DNA of 64,000 nucleotides, taken from Natronosalvus caseinilyticus. Lineage in GTDB: Archaea; Halobacteriota; Halobacteria; Halobacteriales; Natrialbaceae. The stretch is from positions 3,162,001-3,226,000 of the forward strand of contig NZ_CP071596.1 of assembly GCF_017357105.1 (NCBI RefSeq), given 5' to 3'. Under the pieces are notes generated by a model, which was given only the letters and a program-made list of their open reading frames with translations, was not told the origin of the DNA and searched no databases. Made by a program: the position numbers and the translations under genes. This document shows, in pieces, positions 54,275-64,000 of the stretch. Every line of letters starts with the position of its first letter. Position 1 is the stretch's first letter.

Positions 54275-54514
54275 ATGCAAGCGGTGGCTACTGACGATGG
54301 GGACACGGTCTACGTCGCGACGACCGACGGCGACCGCGGATCCAAAGGGCCGTTCCTGGTCGCCTACGAGAGCCGCGAGCGGGGGCGTCGCTACGGCTGG
54401 TTCTGTTCGAATTGCGAATCGATCGACAACGCGATGGACCCGATGGGACGTATCCTGTGTAACCAGTGTGGCAACCTCCGGAAACCGACCGAGTGGGACG
54501 CCGCCCACGAGTAA
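54275..54514 (+). CDS. Small zinc-finger protein
   Basis: A 79-residue protein with one zinc-binding module: WFCSNCESIDNAMDPMGRILCNQCGNLRKPTEWD (CxxC...CxxC). The N-terminal half is a beta-rich segment VYVATTDGDRGSKGPFLVAYESRERGRRYGW. Haloarchaea encode many such one-finger mini-proteins, several tied to stress or biofilm traits. A CATTTACC element is about 26-33 bases before the ATG. Confidence 0.8.
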   Translation: MQAVATDDGDTVYVATTDGDRGSKGPFLVAYESRERGRRYGWFCSNCESIDNAMDPMGRILCNQCGNLRKPTEWDAAHE

Positions 54515-54611
54515 TTACCAGAAGTCGTTGAAGGTAGCGACGTCTTTCGAGAGGTCCATTGCCTGTCGCCGTGCAAACGTTTATCATGGTGTCCGATGTA
54601 GTTCTATTCGA

Positions 54612-54932
54612 ATGGGTCCTGTTAACATGCGACTCGTCGAGCAGGCCAGGTCGATCTTCGCTGAACTCGGCTACACGGTCGAGGGCAACGGACCGGATTT
54701 CCGGGCAGAACGGGCGTGGAAAGTCGTTCACGTCAACGCCGTCTCCGACGTCGAACAGCTTCCCCGATGCTCGGGTCAATTTCACTGTTTCGTCACCGAA
54801 CCCGGTGACGTAGACGACCTCGAAGTCCGACTCGAGAGCCTGGATCCGGGCTACGAGTGGGCCATCATCGCCGCCGACGGCGAGGATTATCAGGTCGAAC
54901 GCGCACCGCCAGGACCGACAGTCACTGTCTAA
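54612..54932 (+). CDS. Conserved haloarchaeal protein of unknown function
   Basis: A 106-residue soluble protein: MGPVNMRLVEQARSIFAELGYTVEGNGPDFRAERAWKVVHVNAV, then LPRCSGQFHCFVTEPGDV and VRLESLDPGYEWAIIAADGEDYQVERAPP. The pattern suggests an alpha/beta fold; no catalytic motif. Two Cys in CSGQFHC could be a metal pair or disulfide. ATG 54612 was chosen because CGTTTATCA lies about 27-36 bases upstream; ATG 54627 is an alternative. It is convergent with the aminotransferase gene. Confidence 0.75.
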   Translation: MGPVNMRLVEQARSIFAELGYTVEGNGPDFRAERAWKVVHVNAVSDVEQLPRCSGQFHCFVTEPGDVDDLEVRLESLDPGYEWAIIAADGEDYQVERAPPGPTVTV

Positions 54933-54951
54933 CGACAGTCCCCGCACCCAC

Positions 54952-56154
54952 TTATCGGAGGGCCTCACGACACGCAGCGACGCCGCCGTCCGGATCGACA
55001 TCCGCACCGAAATCGTCGAGCACGTCGCCCAGCGCCGCGACGAGGAGCGTGACGTTCTCTGGACGCGCGGAGTAGCCCATACAGCCGATACGGAAGATTT
55101 CGCCGGCGAGGTCGCCTAGGCCGCCCGCAATCTCGAGGTCGTAGCGCTCGAGGAGTTCGTCACAGACTTCGCCGTCGTCGATCCCGTCCGGAACGCGGAC
55201 GGCGTTGAGACTCGGGAGCCAGTACTCGTCGTCCGGGTTCATCTCGAGGCCCATCCCCTCGGCGCCGGCCTTGAGCGCGCCCGCGAGTCGGCGGTGGCGC
55301 GCCCAGCGGTTCTCGATGCCCTCTTCGGCGACCAGTCGGAGGGCCTCTCGGATCGAGTAGACGTTCGTGATTGGGGCCGTGTGATGGTACGCTCGCTCGT
55401 CGCCCCAGTACCCCTCGAGCAGCGAGAGGTCGAGGTACCACGACCGGGACGGCTCCTCGCGCGAGAGCACCTTCTCCATCGCCTCGTCGGAGAGGGTGAG
55501 CGGACTCGCTCCCGGCGGGCAGGAGAGACACTTCTGCGGCCCGGAGTAGGCCACGTCAATGTCCCACTCGTCGACGCGGAGCTCGACGCCGCCCAACGAG
55601 GTGACGGTGTCAGCGATCACGATTGCGTCGTGGTCGTGGGCCGCGGCGGTGAGTTCGGGGACGTTCGGCTGGCGAACGCCCGTGCTCGTCTCGGCGTGGA
55701 CGAATCCGAACACGTCGGGATCGTGTTCCGCGAGCGCGTCCGAGACCGTCGCCGGATCGAGCGGTTCGCCCCACGGCGCGTCGACCTCGACGACCTCGCC
55801 ACCCGCCCGGCGAGCCATCGACGCCATGCGGCCGCCGAAGTAGCCGTTGGTCGGGACGAGCATCGTGTCTTCCGGTTCGACGACGTTGCCGATCGCGGCC
55901 TCCATCGAGGCCGAGCCGGTCCCCGAGACGGGGATCGTCCACTGGTTGTCCGTCCGGAAGGCGTATCGGAGTAACTCCTGCACCTCGTTCATGATCTCGA
56001 TGAACGAGGGATCGAGGTGCCCGACCAGGGGCGTACTCATCGCCCGAAGCACGCGCGGGTGCACGTCGCTCGGCCCCGGTCCCATCAGGGTTCGCGTCGG
56101 CGGCGTCAGTTCGCCGACCTGCGGTGCGCTCGAGTCGTCGCTAGCTGGTGGCAT
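54952..56154 (-). CDS. Class V aminotransferase (alanine/serine-glyoxylate type)
   Basis: PLP-dependent aminotransferase of 400 residues. Seen: LMGPGPSDVHPRVLRAM start, GTGSASMEAAIGN, VFGFVHAETSTGVRQP, VIADTVTSLGGVELRVDEW and the PLP lysine in YSGPQKCLSCPPG. Closest relatives are alanine-glyoxylate and serine-glyoxylate aminotransferases; the amino donor is not decided. The start MPPASDD at 56154 is preferred over 56181. It faces away from the rRNA promoter region on its right. Confidence 0.9.
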   Translation of the reverse strand: MPPASDDSSAPQVGELTPPTRTLMGPGPSDVHPRVLRAMSTPLVGHLDPSFIEIMNEVQELLRYAFRTDNQWTIPVSGTGSASMEAAIGNVVEPEDTMLVPTNGYFGGRMASMARRAGGEVVEVDAPWGEPLDPATVSDALAEHDPDVFGFVHAETSTGVRQPNVPELTAAAHDHDAIVIADTVTSLGGVELRVDEWDIDVAYSGPQKCLSCPPGASPLTLSDEAMEKVLSREEPSRSWYLDLSLLEGYWGDERAYHHTAPITNVYSIREALRLVAEEGIENRWARHRRLAGALKAGAEGMGLEMNPDDEYWLPSLNAVRVPDGIDDGEVCDELLERYDLEIAGGLGDLAGEIFRIGCMGYSARPENVTLLVAALGDVLDDFGADVDPDGGVAACREALR

Positions 56155-56509
56155 GGCAGAGAGTGGTGTGGGAACGACCAAAAGCGTTCACTCCCCGGCG
56201 AATCTGTGGCTGGGCTCTCGAGCGCTCCCGGGTACGTCTCGACTCGAGTAGACCCGTGTCAGTGATGATCATGTGGGGGCGTCACCAGGCGATGTCGAAT
56301 CCGTGCCCTTAAGTACGTGACCGAGAGAGAATACAATCCGTAAGCAAAACCGATGCACCTCCCGGCGCAAGCGAGGGAGGGAAGGGTCGATGTCGCCAGC
56401 CGTCTACTGGTGGCAGATGAGACCGTGTGTACGTGTAGTCCAGGCGTCCACTGGACCCGTTCCCGGGTCACAACCGCTACACTTCGTGTAGCAACCGATC
56501 CGAAAGAAC
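56155..56509 (+). promoter_or_regulatory. rRNA promoter and 23S leader
   Basis: This 355-base region between the aminotransferase and the 23S gene has no protein gene and no 16S rRNA. A TTAAGTA element at 56309-56315, preceded by TCGAAT at about 56295-56300, matches the haloarchaeal rRNA promoter style. It would start transcription near 56335-56345, leaving a leader of about 165-175 bases. The 5' arm of the processing stem is at 56429-56462. Confidence 0.7.
56429..56462 (+). promoter_or_regulatory. 5' arm of the 23S rRNA processing stem (bulge-helix-bulge)
   Basis: GTACGTGTAGTCCA (56429-56442) pairs with TGGACTACACGTAC (59467-59480), a 14-bp outer helix. GGCG (56443-56446) pairs with CGCT (59460-59463) as the 4-bp centre. 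CTGGACCCGTTC (56451-56462) pairs with GAACGGGTCCAG (59447-59458). Unpaired TCCA on this side and AAT on the other make the bulges. Archaeal tRNA-splicing endonuclease cuts such motifs to free pre-23S. Confidence 0.8.
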
Positions 56510-59424
<2,915 letters not shown>

Positions 59425-59446
59425 TTTCGCATGGATCAACCCGTAA

Positions 59447-59480
59447 GAACGGGTCCAGGCGCTAATTGGACTACACGTAC
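59447..59480 (+). promoter_or_regulatory. 3' arm of the 23S rRNA processing stem
   Basis: Partner of 56429-56462: GAACGGGTCCAG, then G-CGCT, the three-base bulge AAT and TGGACTACACGTAC. Position just after the mature 23S 3' end fits processing of the pre-23S from the 5S. Confidence 0.8.
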
Positions 59481-59559
59481 ATAACGGTCACAGAGACCAA
59501 GACATCGGACACCGTACACCGACCCTGGCAGTATCGCGGTTCGACTCCGCGAGTCGGCG

Positions 59560-59682
59560 TTACGGCGGCCAGAGCGGCGGGGCACCACCCGTACCCATCC
59601 CGAACACGGCAGTTAAGCCCGCCCGCGTTTCGGCCAGTACTGGCGTGGGAGACCCGCTGGGAACCCCGGCTCGCCGCCGACA
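59560..59682 (+). rRNA. rrf: 5S ribosomal RNA, copy 1
   Basis: About 123 nt. Core CCCGTACCCATCCCGAACACGG and GGCCAGTACTGGCGTG are the archaeal 5S landmarks. Helix I is CGGCGGC against GCCGCCG. It is 135 bases after the 23S 3' end; no tRNA gene intervenes, although the spacer has a T-arm-like GCGGTTCGACTCCGC hairpin seen before haloarchaeal 5S genes. Confidence 0.93.
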
Positions 59683-59750
59683 CCACTCATACAACATACA
59701 CCATCCACCGATACTGGCGTCCTGCGGCGGTTCGATTCCGCCGATCGGCA

Positions 59751-59872
59751 TTAGAGCGGCCAGAGCGGCGGGGCACCTCCCGTACCCATCCCGAACACGG
59801 CAGATAAGCCCGCCTGCGTTTCGGCCAGTACTGGCGTGAGAGATCCGCTGGGAACACCGACTCGCCGCTTTC
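59751..59872 (+). rRNA. rrf: 5S ribosomal RNA, copy 2
   Basis: About 122 nt, about 90% identical to copy 1, 68 bases after it. Helix I has changed to AGAGCGGC against GCCGCTTT, with both strands altered so that pairing is kept. The spacer hairpin GGCGGTTCGATTCCGCC is also duplicated. The whole spacer-plus-5S unit of about 190 bases is a tandem duplication. Confidence 0.93.
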
Positions 59873-60129
59873 ACTCATATCGTTTTCATACCGTAGAGCG
59901 GCGGCACTCGTCGGGTCACCGCCAAACTCCCGTCCCTCGAGCGGACGCTTGGACGACCAGATCGGACACTCCAGGACGTCGAGGACTACAGCACTGACGC
60001 CGGATACAGACCTCGAGGGCTCATTTCGAGCCTAGAAGCGGGACCCGGCGGCGGGGTTCGTGCTCGTGGTCGTATTCGAACAGTGCTCAGCGTACGTTTA
60101 AGGCAACGACCGATGTAGGGGGCCGTGCA
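59873..60129. other. Intergenic region after the rRNA genes
   Basis: No tRNA-Cys, which follows many haloarchaeal 5S genes, is seen. A CGTTTAAGGC element at about 60095-60104 lies 26-35 bases before the dodecin ATG. T-rich TATCGTTTTCATAC at 59878-59891 could help end the rRNA transcript. Confidence 0.5.
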
Positions 60130-60330
60130 ATGGTCTTCAAGAAGATCACCCTGATCGGAACGAGTACGGAGAGCTTCGACGCTGCGGCGGACGACGCCAT
60201 CGACCGGGCGGAGTCGACGCTGAACAACGTCTACTGGGTCGAAGTCGACGAACTGGGCGTCGAAATCGCGTCCGTAGAGGAGCGACAGTACCAGGCGGAA
60301 GTGACGGTCGCGTTCGAACTCCAGGAGTAG
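60130..60330 (+). CDS. Dodecin (flavin/riboflavin-binding dodecamer)
   Basis: A 66-residue dodecin: [33 protein letters not shown], then [32 protein letters not shown]. The flavin-stacking Trp36 and the neighbouring Gln55 are at the positions known from the Halobacterium salinarum protein. The dodecamer binds riboflavin or lumichrome and is thought to buffer free flavin. Convergent with the Fe-S carrier gene, 5 bases apart. Confidence 0.95.
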   Translation: MVFKKITLIGTSTESFDAAADDAIDRAESTLNNVYWVEVDELGVEIASVEERQYQAEVTVAFELQE

Positions 60331-60335
60331 CGCGG

Positions 60336-60704
60336 TCAGGTCCGGAAGGACTCGCCGCAGCCACACTCGCTGACGACGTTCGGGTTCTCGACGTGGAAGC
60401 CCTCGGCCTGGAGGCCGCTCTCGTAGTCGAGGACGCTGCCCTCGATGTACTTCAGGCTCGCGGGGTCGACGAAGACCCGCAGGTCGTGGTGGTTGTAGAT
60501 CGCATCGTCGCCCTCCGGTTTTTCGTCGAATCGCATCCCGTAGGAGAGACCGGCGCAGCCACCTTGCTGGACGAACAGTCGGAGTCCGGCCTCCGTCGTA
60601 TCGTAGTCTTCGGCCTCGAGTAACTCGAGGGCGCGCTCGGCGGCGGTCTCGGTCACCTCGATTCGTGGGTTGGCGGATCCACCGTCTGCGCTCTCCGTGC
60701 TCAT
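60336..60704 (-). CDS. A-type iron-sulfur cluster carrier (IscA/ErpA/SufA family)
   Basis: A 122-residue carrier that passes Fe-S clusters to target proteins. The three conserved cysteines are at 50 (GGCAGLSYG), 114 and 116 (CGCGESF), with FVDPASLKYIEGSVLDYES in between. The N-terminal 12 residues are a variable Ser/Gly segment. It is monocistronic. Confidence 0.93.
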   Translation of the reverse strand: MSTESADGGSANPRIEVTETAAERALELLEAEDYDTTEAGLRLFVQQGGCAGLSYGMRFDEKPEGDDAIYNHHDLRVFVDPASLKYIEGSVLDYESGLQAEGFHVENPNVVSECGCGESFRT

Positions 60705-60758
60705 AGTGCACTCAACGGCTGCCTCGGTGTTAACTGTGACGCTCGCCGAGGGAGGAAT

Positions 60759-62054
60759 TCACTCGTCGTCCCGGTCGTCGAGACAGACGCGAACGCTCTC
60801 GGCGTGGGCCTCGAGGCCCTCCGCGTCGGCGAGGGTGGTGATGGCGGGAGCCAGTTCCGCCAGCCCGTCGCCGGAGAGCCGTTGCACCGTCGTGGCCCGG
60901 AGGAAGTGCTCCACTGAGAGGCCGCCCGTGACTTTCGCGCCGCCGTTCGTCGGAAGGACGTGGTTGGTGCCGCTGGCGTAGTCGCCCGCCGCGACGGGGG
61001 TGTTCGGGCCGAGGAAGACGCTCCCGGCGCTGTCGACGCGGTCCAGGATGGACTCGTCGTCGTCAGCGACGATCGCGAGGTGTTCGGGGGCGTACTCCTC
61101 GGTGAAGAGGATCGCCTCGCTCATCGAACGGGCGAGCAACACGGCGCTGGCGTCGTTCTCGAGCGCCTCCCGGACCGTCTCCTCGCGCTCCCGTTCGGGG
61201 AGCGATTCCTCGAGCGCGTCGACCACGGCCTCGGCAGTCGCTTCGTCGTCCGTGACGGCGACGACGGAGGCGTTCGGGTCGTGCTCGGCCTGGGCGAGGA
61301 GTTCGGCGGCGACGTAGTCGGGATCGGCAGTCTCGTCGGCGACGACGACGACCTCGCTCGGCCCCGCGAGGAAGTCGATCTCTACCTCGTCGCGAACCTC
61401 GGCTTTCGCGGCGGTCACCCAGCGGTTGCCGGGTCCGACGACCTTCTGGACCGAGGTGACGGACTCGGTCCCGTAGGCCAGGGCGGCGACGGCCTGGGCG
61501 CCGCCGACGCTGTAGACGGCGTCGGCCCCGGCGAGGTGGATCGCCGCGAGCGTGACCGGGTTGATCTCCTCGGCTGGCGGTGTCACCACGGAGACGTGCT
61601 CGACGCCCGCGACGACGGCGGGAACGACGCCCATGATCGCGCTCGAGGGGTACGCCGCTGTGCCGCCGGGGACGTAGACCCCGACGCGCTCGAGCGGCCG
61701 GAATCGTCGACCGAGTTCACGACCGTCGTCGAACTCGCGTCGCCAGTCCTCCGGCAGCTGAGCCTCGTGGAACTCGCGGACGTTCTCGATGGCAGTGTCG
61801 ATGGCGTCGCGGACGTCGCTCGATAGGCCCTCGACGGCACGCTCGCACTGGTCGGTGATCTCGAGGTTGCCGACGTCGACGCCGTCGAACTCGCGGCAGT
61901 ACTCCCGGACGGCGACGTCGCCTTCCTCGCGGACGCGCTCGACGATCTCGCGGGCGTCGTTCCGGGCGGCGTCGATTCCGGCGTCGCGCTGGAACAGGGC
62001 CGCCCGGGTCTCGAGGCCGAGGTCGGCGATTTCGGTGACAGAGAACGCGCTCAT
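60759..62054 (-). CDS. hisD: Histidinol dehydrogenase
   Basis: Last two steps of histidine synthesis: oxidises L-histidinol to histidine with 2 NAD. The 431-residue protein carries GVYVPGGTAAYPSSAIMGVVPAVVAGVE, VGGAQAVAALAYGTESV, VQKVVGPGNRWVTAAK, VEIDFLAGPSEVVVVAD, EYAPEHLAI with the catalytic Glu-His pair, and the Zn/GHV-like SVEHFLRATT. Start MSAFSVTEIADL at 62054. The frame remains open for another 1.4 kb upstream as a shadow of the DHH gene. The other his gene here, hisC, is 45 kb away. Confidence 0.96.
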   Translation of the reverse strand: MSAFSVTEIADLGLETRAALFQRDAGIDAARNDAREIVERVREEGDVAVREYCREFDGVDVGNLEITDQCERAVEGLSSDVRDAIDTAIENVREFHEAQLPEDWRREFDDGRELGRRFRPLERVGVYVPGGTAAYPSSAIMGVVPAVVAGVEHVSVVTPPAEEINPVTLAAIHLAGADAVYSVGGAQAVAALAYGTESVTSVQKVVGPGNRWVTAAKAEVRDEVEIDFLAGPSEVVVVADETADPDYVAAELLAQAEHDPNASVVAVTDDEATAEAVVDALEESLPEREREETVREALENDASAVLLARSMSEAILFTEEYAPEHLAIVADDDESILDRVDSAGSVFLGPNTPVAAGDYASGTNHVLPTNGGAKVTGGLSVEHFLRATTVQRLSGDGLAELAPAITTLADAEGLEAHAESVRVCLDDRDDE

Positions 62055-62104
62055 ACGCTCGGGTTCGGGCGACCGGTGAAAAACGGTTGCGTTCGCGGCC
62101 GGGG

Positions 62105-62380
62105 TTACGCGCTCTCGTTCCCACCTGCATTCCCGTCCCCGCCCCCGCCCCCGTCCCCGTCTGCGCTTTCCTCGATCGGCGCGAGGCCGATCGCCGCGGC
62201 GGTCGCCCGGAGAAAGAGGAAGACGGCGAGCGCGAATCCGACGAGACCGATGGGGGCAGCGACTGTTTGAGCCGCTCGGAACGACGGGAGGACGATCCGA
62301 CTGAATCCGAGCACGACGAAGCTCAGGACGACGAGTCCGAAGGCGAGCAGCGAGAGTCGAACGAAGTCGTGCTGGTCCAT
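62105..62380 (-). CDS. Small membrane protein (two-helix)
   Basis: A 91-residue protein with two hydrophobic segments (LSLLAFGLVVLSFVVLGFS and VAAPIGLVGFALAVFLFLRATAAAIG) and a Gly/Asp-rich tail. Its start is MDQHDFVRLS at 62380. No family recognised. It is followed on the same strand, 50 bases downstream, by hisD. Confidence 0.7.
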   Translation of the reverse strand: MDQHDFVRLSLLAFGLVVLSFVVLGFSRIVLPSFRAAQTVAAPIGLVGFALAVFLFLRATAAAIGLAPIEESADGDGGGGGDGNAGGNESA

Positions 62381-62609
62381 ACTCGAGGTTCGTGGCGTCG
62401 TCGCTAAGTGGTATCGGAACGTGTGCGTGTGGCTTCCAGAGCGAGGCGATTCGTCGACCCTGGTCCGCTCGAACCACGACGGCCGGAAACCACGAGTGAC
62501 ACCGTGCCGCCGAGGAAACACCTCGATCGGCAACCGACAGTATTTGTTTCGATGACGACACATCGAATTCAGGAGCGACGTTGAAGCGTTTCCCTCTCCT
62601 ACAGTGGGC

Positions 62610-63626
62610 ATGACTCGTGCAGCGGATCTCGCGGACGTCCTCGCCAACTGTTCGTCGCTCGTGATCGTCTGTCACGACAATCCCGATCCGGACACGCTCG
62701 CGAGCGCGCTCGCACTCGAGGCGATCGCGACCGATCAGGACGTCACCGAGACGGCCATCGCCTACGGCGGCGAGATATCCCACCAGCAAAACCGGGCGTT
62801 CGTCAATCGCCTCGAGATCGACGTGGAACCGCTCGAGGACCTCGATATCGGCGAGTATGACTGTCTCGCGTTCGTCGACCACTCCATGCCAACGGCGAAC
62901 ACGGCACTCGACGCGCGGTTCGAACCGGACGTGATCGTCGACCACCACCCCGGCGAATCCGGCGACGCGACGTTCGTCGATGTCCGAACCGACTACGGGG
63001 CGACGGCGACGATCTTCGTCGAGTACCTCCACGAACTCGAGGTCCCGCTGACGACGCGACTGGCGTCCGCGTTGCTCTTCGCGCTCCACCGCGAGCGTCT
63101 GGACTTCGTCCGCGAGCCGACCCAGCGAGAGTACGAAGCAGCGCTGGCGGTGTACCCCGAGGCCGACCTCGAGACGCTCGAACAGCTGTACGGTAGCGCC
63201 TTCTCGCCGGCAACGATCGACGCGATCGGTCGGGCGATAACAACCCGCGAGCGTCGCGGATCGGCCGTTACCGCGAGCGTCGGTCGAACGGTCGAGACGG
63301 ACGCGCTTCCCCAGGCAGCCGACTACCTCCTCAACATCGAGGGCGTCGACACGACGCTCACCTACGGCATCGTCGACGGGACGGTTCGACTGAGCGGGCG
63401 CTCGATCGATCCGCGGGTTAACATCGGCGACGTACTCGTGGACGCCTACGGCGAGTTCGGGTCGGTCGGCGGTCACCACGACATGGCTGGCGGCCGAATT
63501 GGGCTGGGACTGTTCGCCGACGAAGCCAGCGACGACGAGAGCGTGCTGGCGTTCGTCGGCACCCGGGTTCGACGACGATTTTTCGAGGCACTGAATCTCG
63601 ATTCCGGGAACGGTTCCAAGGAGTGA
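62610..63626 (+). CDS. DHH-family phosphoesterase
   Basis: A 338-residue DHH/DHHA1 phosphoesterase of the NrnA/RecJ-like or cyclic-dinucleotide phosphodiesterase superfamily. Motifs are complete: CHDNPDPDTLAS (I), FVDHS (II), VDHHPGES (DHH signature III), and GGHHDMAGG (GGH in DHHA1). It shares with the RCK-DHH fusion HQQNRAFVN/HQENRAFVN and the DGTVRLSGRS.xDPRVNIGDVL region, so they are paralogues. Substrate not decided: short oligonucleotides or cyclic di-AMP/pApA are candidates. ATG 62610 preferred over GTG 62604. Confidence 0.9.
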   Translation: MTRAADLADVLANCSSLVIVCHDNPDPDTLASALALEAIATDQDVTETAIAYGGEISHQQNRAFVNRLEIDVEPLEDLDIGEYDCLAFVDHSMPTANTALDARFEPDVIVDHHPGESGDATFVDVRTDYGATATIFVEYLHELEVPLTTRLASALLFALHRERLDFVREPTQREYEAALAVYPEADLETLEQLYGSAFSPATIDAIGRAITTRERRGSAVTASVGRTVETDALPQAADYLLNIEGVDTTLTYGIVDGTVRLSGRSIDPRVNIGDVLVDAYGEFGSVGGHHDMAGGRIGLGLFADEASDDESVLAFVGTRVRRRFFEALNLDSGNGSKE

Positions 63627-63631
63627 ATCGC

Positions 63632-64000
63632 TCAGTCGATGTCGATCCGCCTGGGTTCGTCCGCCGGCTGGCGTTTCGCGAGCGTAACAGTCAGGACGCC
63701 GTTGTTGAGCGTCGCGTCGACAGCGTCGGTCTCGACCGGGTCGGGAAGCGCCACCCGTCGGTTGAAGGAACTGGCTCGCCGTTCGTGTCTGATGATGCTC
63801 GCATCGTCGCGATCTCGCGTCTGGTCCCGAGTACCGCGTATCTGCAGGCTCTCGGCCGACACCTGGATCTCGAGGTCGTCCGCGTCGTAGCCGGGGACGT
63901 CGGCGCTGACGACGAACGCGTGGCCGTAGTCGGTGACGTCGACGTTCGGGTCGCGATCGTGGAGCGACCAGCCGAGGCCGCCTCTGGGGGTAAACTCGGG
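63632..64000 (-). CDS. Hsp20/alpha-crystallin small heat-shock protein (N-terminus beyond the window)
   Basis: The C-terminal 122 residues of an Hsp20 chaperone: VDVTDYGHAFVVSADVPGYDADDLEIQVSAESLQIRG, then SFNRRVALPDPVETDAVDATLNNGVLTVTLAKRQP and the end RRIDID. The GVLTVTL is the alpha-crystallin core signature. The frame is open through the right window edge (GGLGWSLHDRDPN before the quoted part), so the start codon is missing. It prevents aggregation without ATP. It is convergent with the DHH gene, five bases apart. Confidence 0.9.
   Translation of the reverse strand, partial: PEFTPRGGLGWSLHDRDPNVDVTDYGHAFVVSADVPGYDADDLEIQVSAESLQIRGTRDQTRDRDDASIIRHERRASSFNRRVALPDPVETDAVDATLNNGVLTVTLAKRQPADEPRRIDID

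Noticed and set aside
54515-54611. Possible short gene between the zinc-finger protein and the 106-residue protein
   Set aside because: The gap holds only the promoter CGTTTATCA; no start and stop pair of useful length is seen.
59500-59560. tRNA gene in front of the first 5S
   Set aside because: GCGGTTCGACTCCGC looks like a T arm but there is no matching acceptor, D arm or anticodon. The same hairpin precedes the second 5S, so it belongs to the 5S spacer.
60759-63479. A 906-residue minus-strand open frame through hisD and the DHH gene
   Set aside because: Only the C-terminal 431 residues are hisD. The rest is antisense to the DHH gene and has Arg/Val-rich shadow composition; I cut it at MSAFSVTEIADL.

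Overview
This window is chromosomal DNA of a halophilic archaeon of class Halobacteria, most likely the Natrialba/Haloterrigena branch; I did not identify the species. The evidence is high GC with strong C/G third positions, very acidic proteins, twin-arginine lipoproteins with Asp/Gly/Asn linkers, A/T-rich TATA elements about 25-30 bases before near-leaderless starts, ATGA-type gene overlaps, and marker families such as TrmB, dodecin, PccX, aMBF1 and haloarchaeal-type rRNA.

Layout. 1-5.5 kb: the start of a branched-chain-type solute-binding lipoprotein, then the propionyl-CoA carboxylase genes pccB-pccX and pccA around an unrelated Tat lipoprotein. 5.6-14.2 kb: a leftward peptide ABC importer operon (dppA-B-C-D-F plus a small membrane protein). 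Its binding protein looks circularly permuted. 14.5-17.5 kb: hisC, an AK6/Fap7-like kinase and a CDP-alcohol phosphatidyltransferase in an overlapping operon, then aMBF1. 17.6-22.3 kb: a second peptide ABC set with no binding protein, split across a divergent promoter. 22.4-30.2 kb: tpiA, a TIR/zinc-ribbon protein facing a zinc-finger J-domain protein, membrane proteins, an ornithine-cyclodeaminase-family enzyme, a pilin-like surface protein and an N-terminal-only AMP-ligase relative. 30.3-33.7 kb: dnaJ and dnaK.

34-38.5 kb is an accessory, cell-surface stretch: a Tat-exported beta-helix protein with three copies of a 92-residue domain, a double YccF protein, a Tat-exported SH3/M23 peptidase, and a tRNA-Lys whose 3' end is duplicated nearby, as happens at integration sites. 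38.7-56.2 kb is mostly housekeeping: an RCK-DHH fusion, PRC barrel, HD hydrolase, cyclase, MsrA, HTH regulator, cobalamin adenosyltransferase, an ABC exporter whose permease is frameshifted, a nucleotidase, Usp, MscS, TrmB, M29 aminopeptidase, an RHH protein, small proteins and a class V aminotransferase. 56.3-59.9 kb carries a complete 23S rRNA and two 5S rRNAs with their own promoter and bulge-helix-bulge processing stem but no 16S. 60-64 kb: dodecin, an A-type Fe-S carrier, hisD, a small membrane protein, a DHH phosphoesterase and the C-terminal part of an Hsp20.

The most unusual items are the permuted peptide-binding lipoprotein, the orphan 23S-5S-5S unit, the TIR/zinc-ribbon protein, the RCK-DHH fusion with lost metal ligands, the tRNA-Lys scars and the frameshifted ABC permease.
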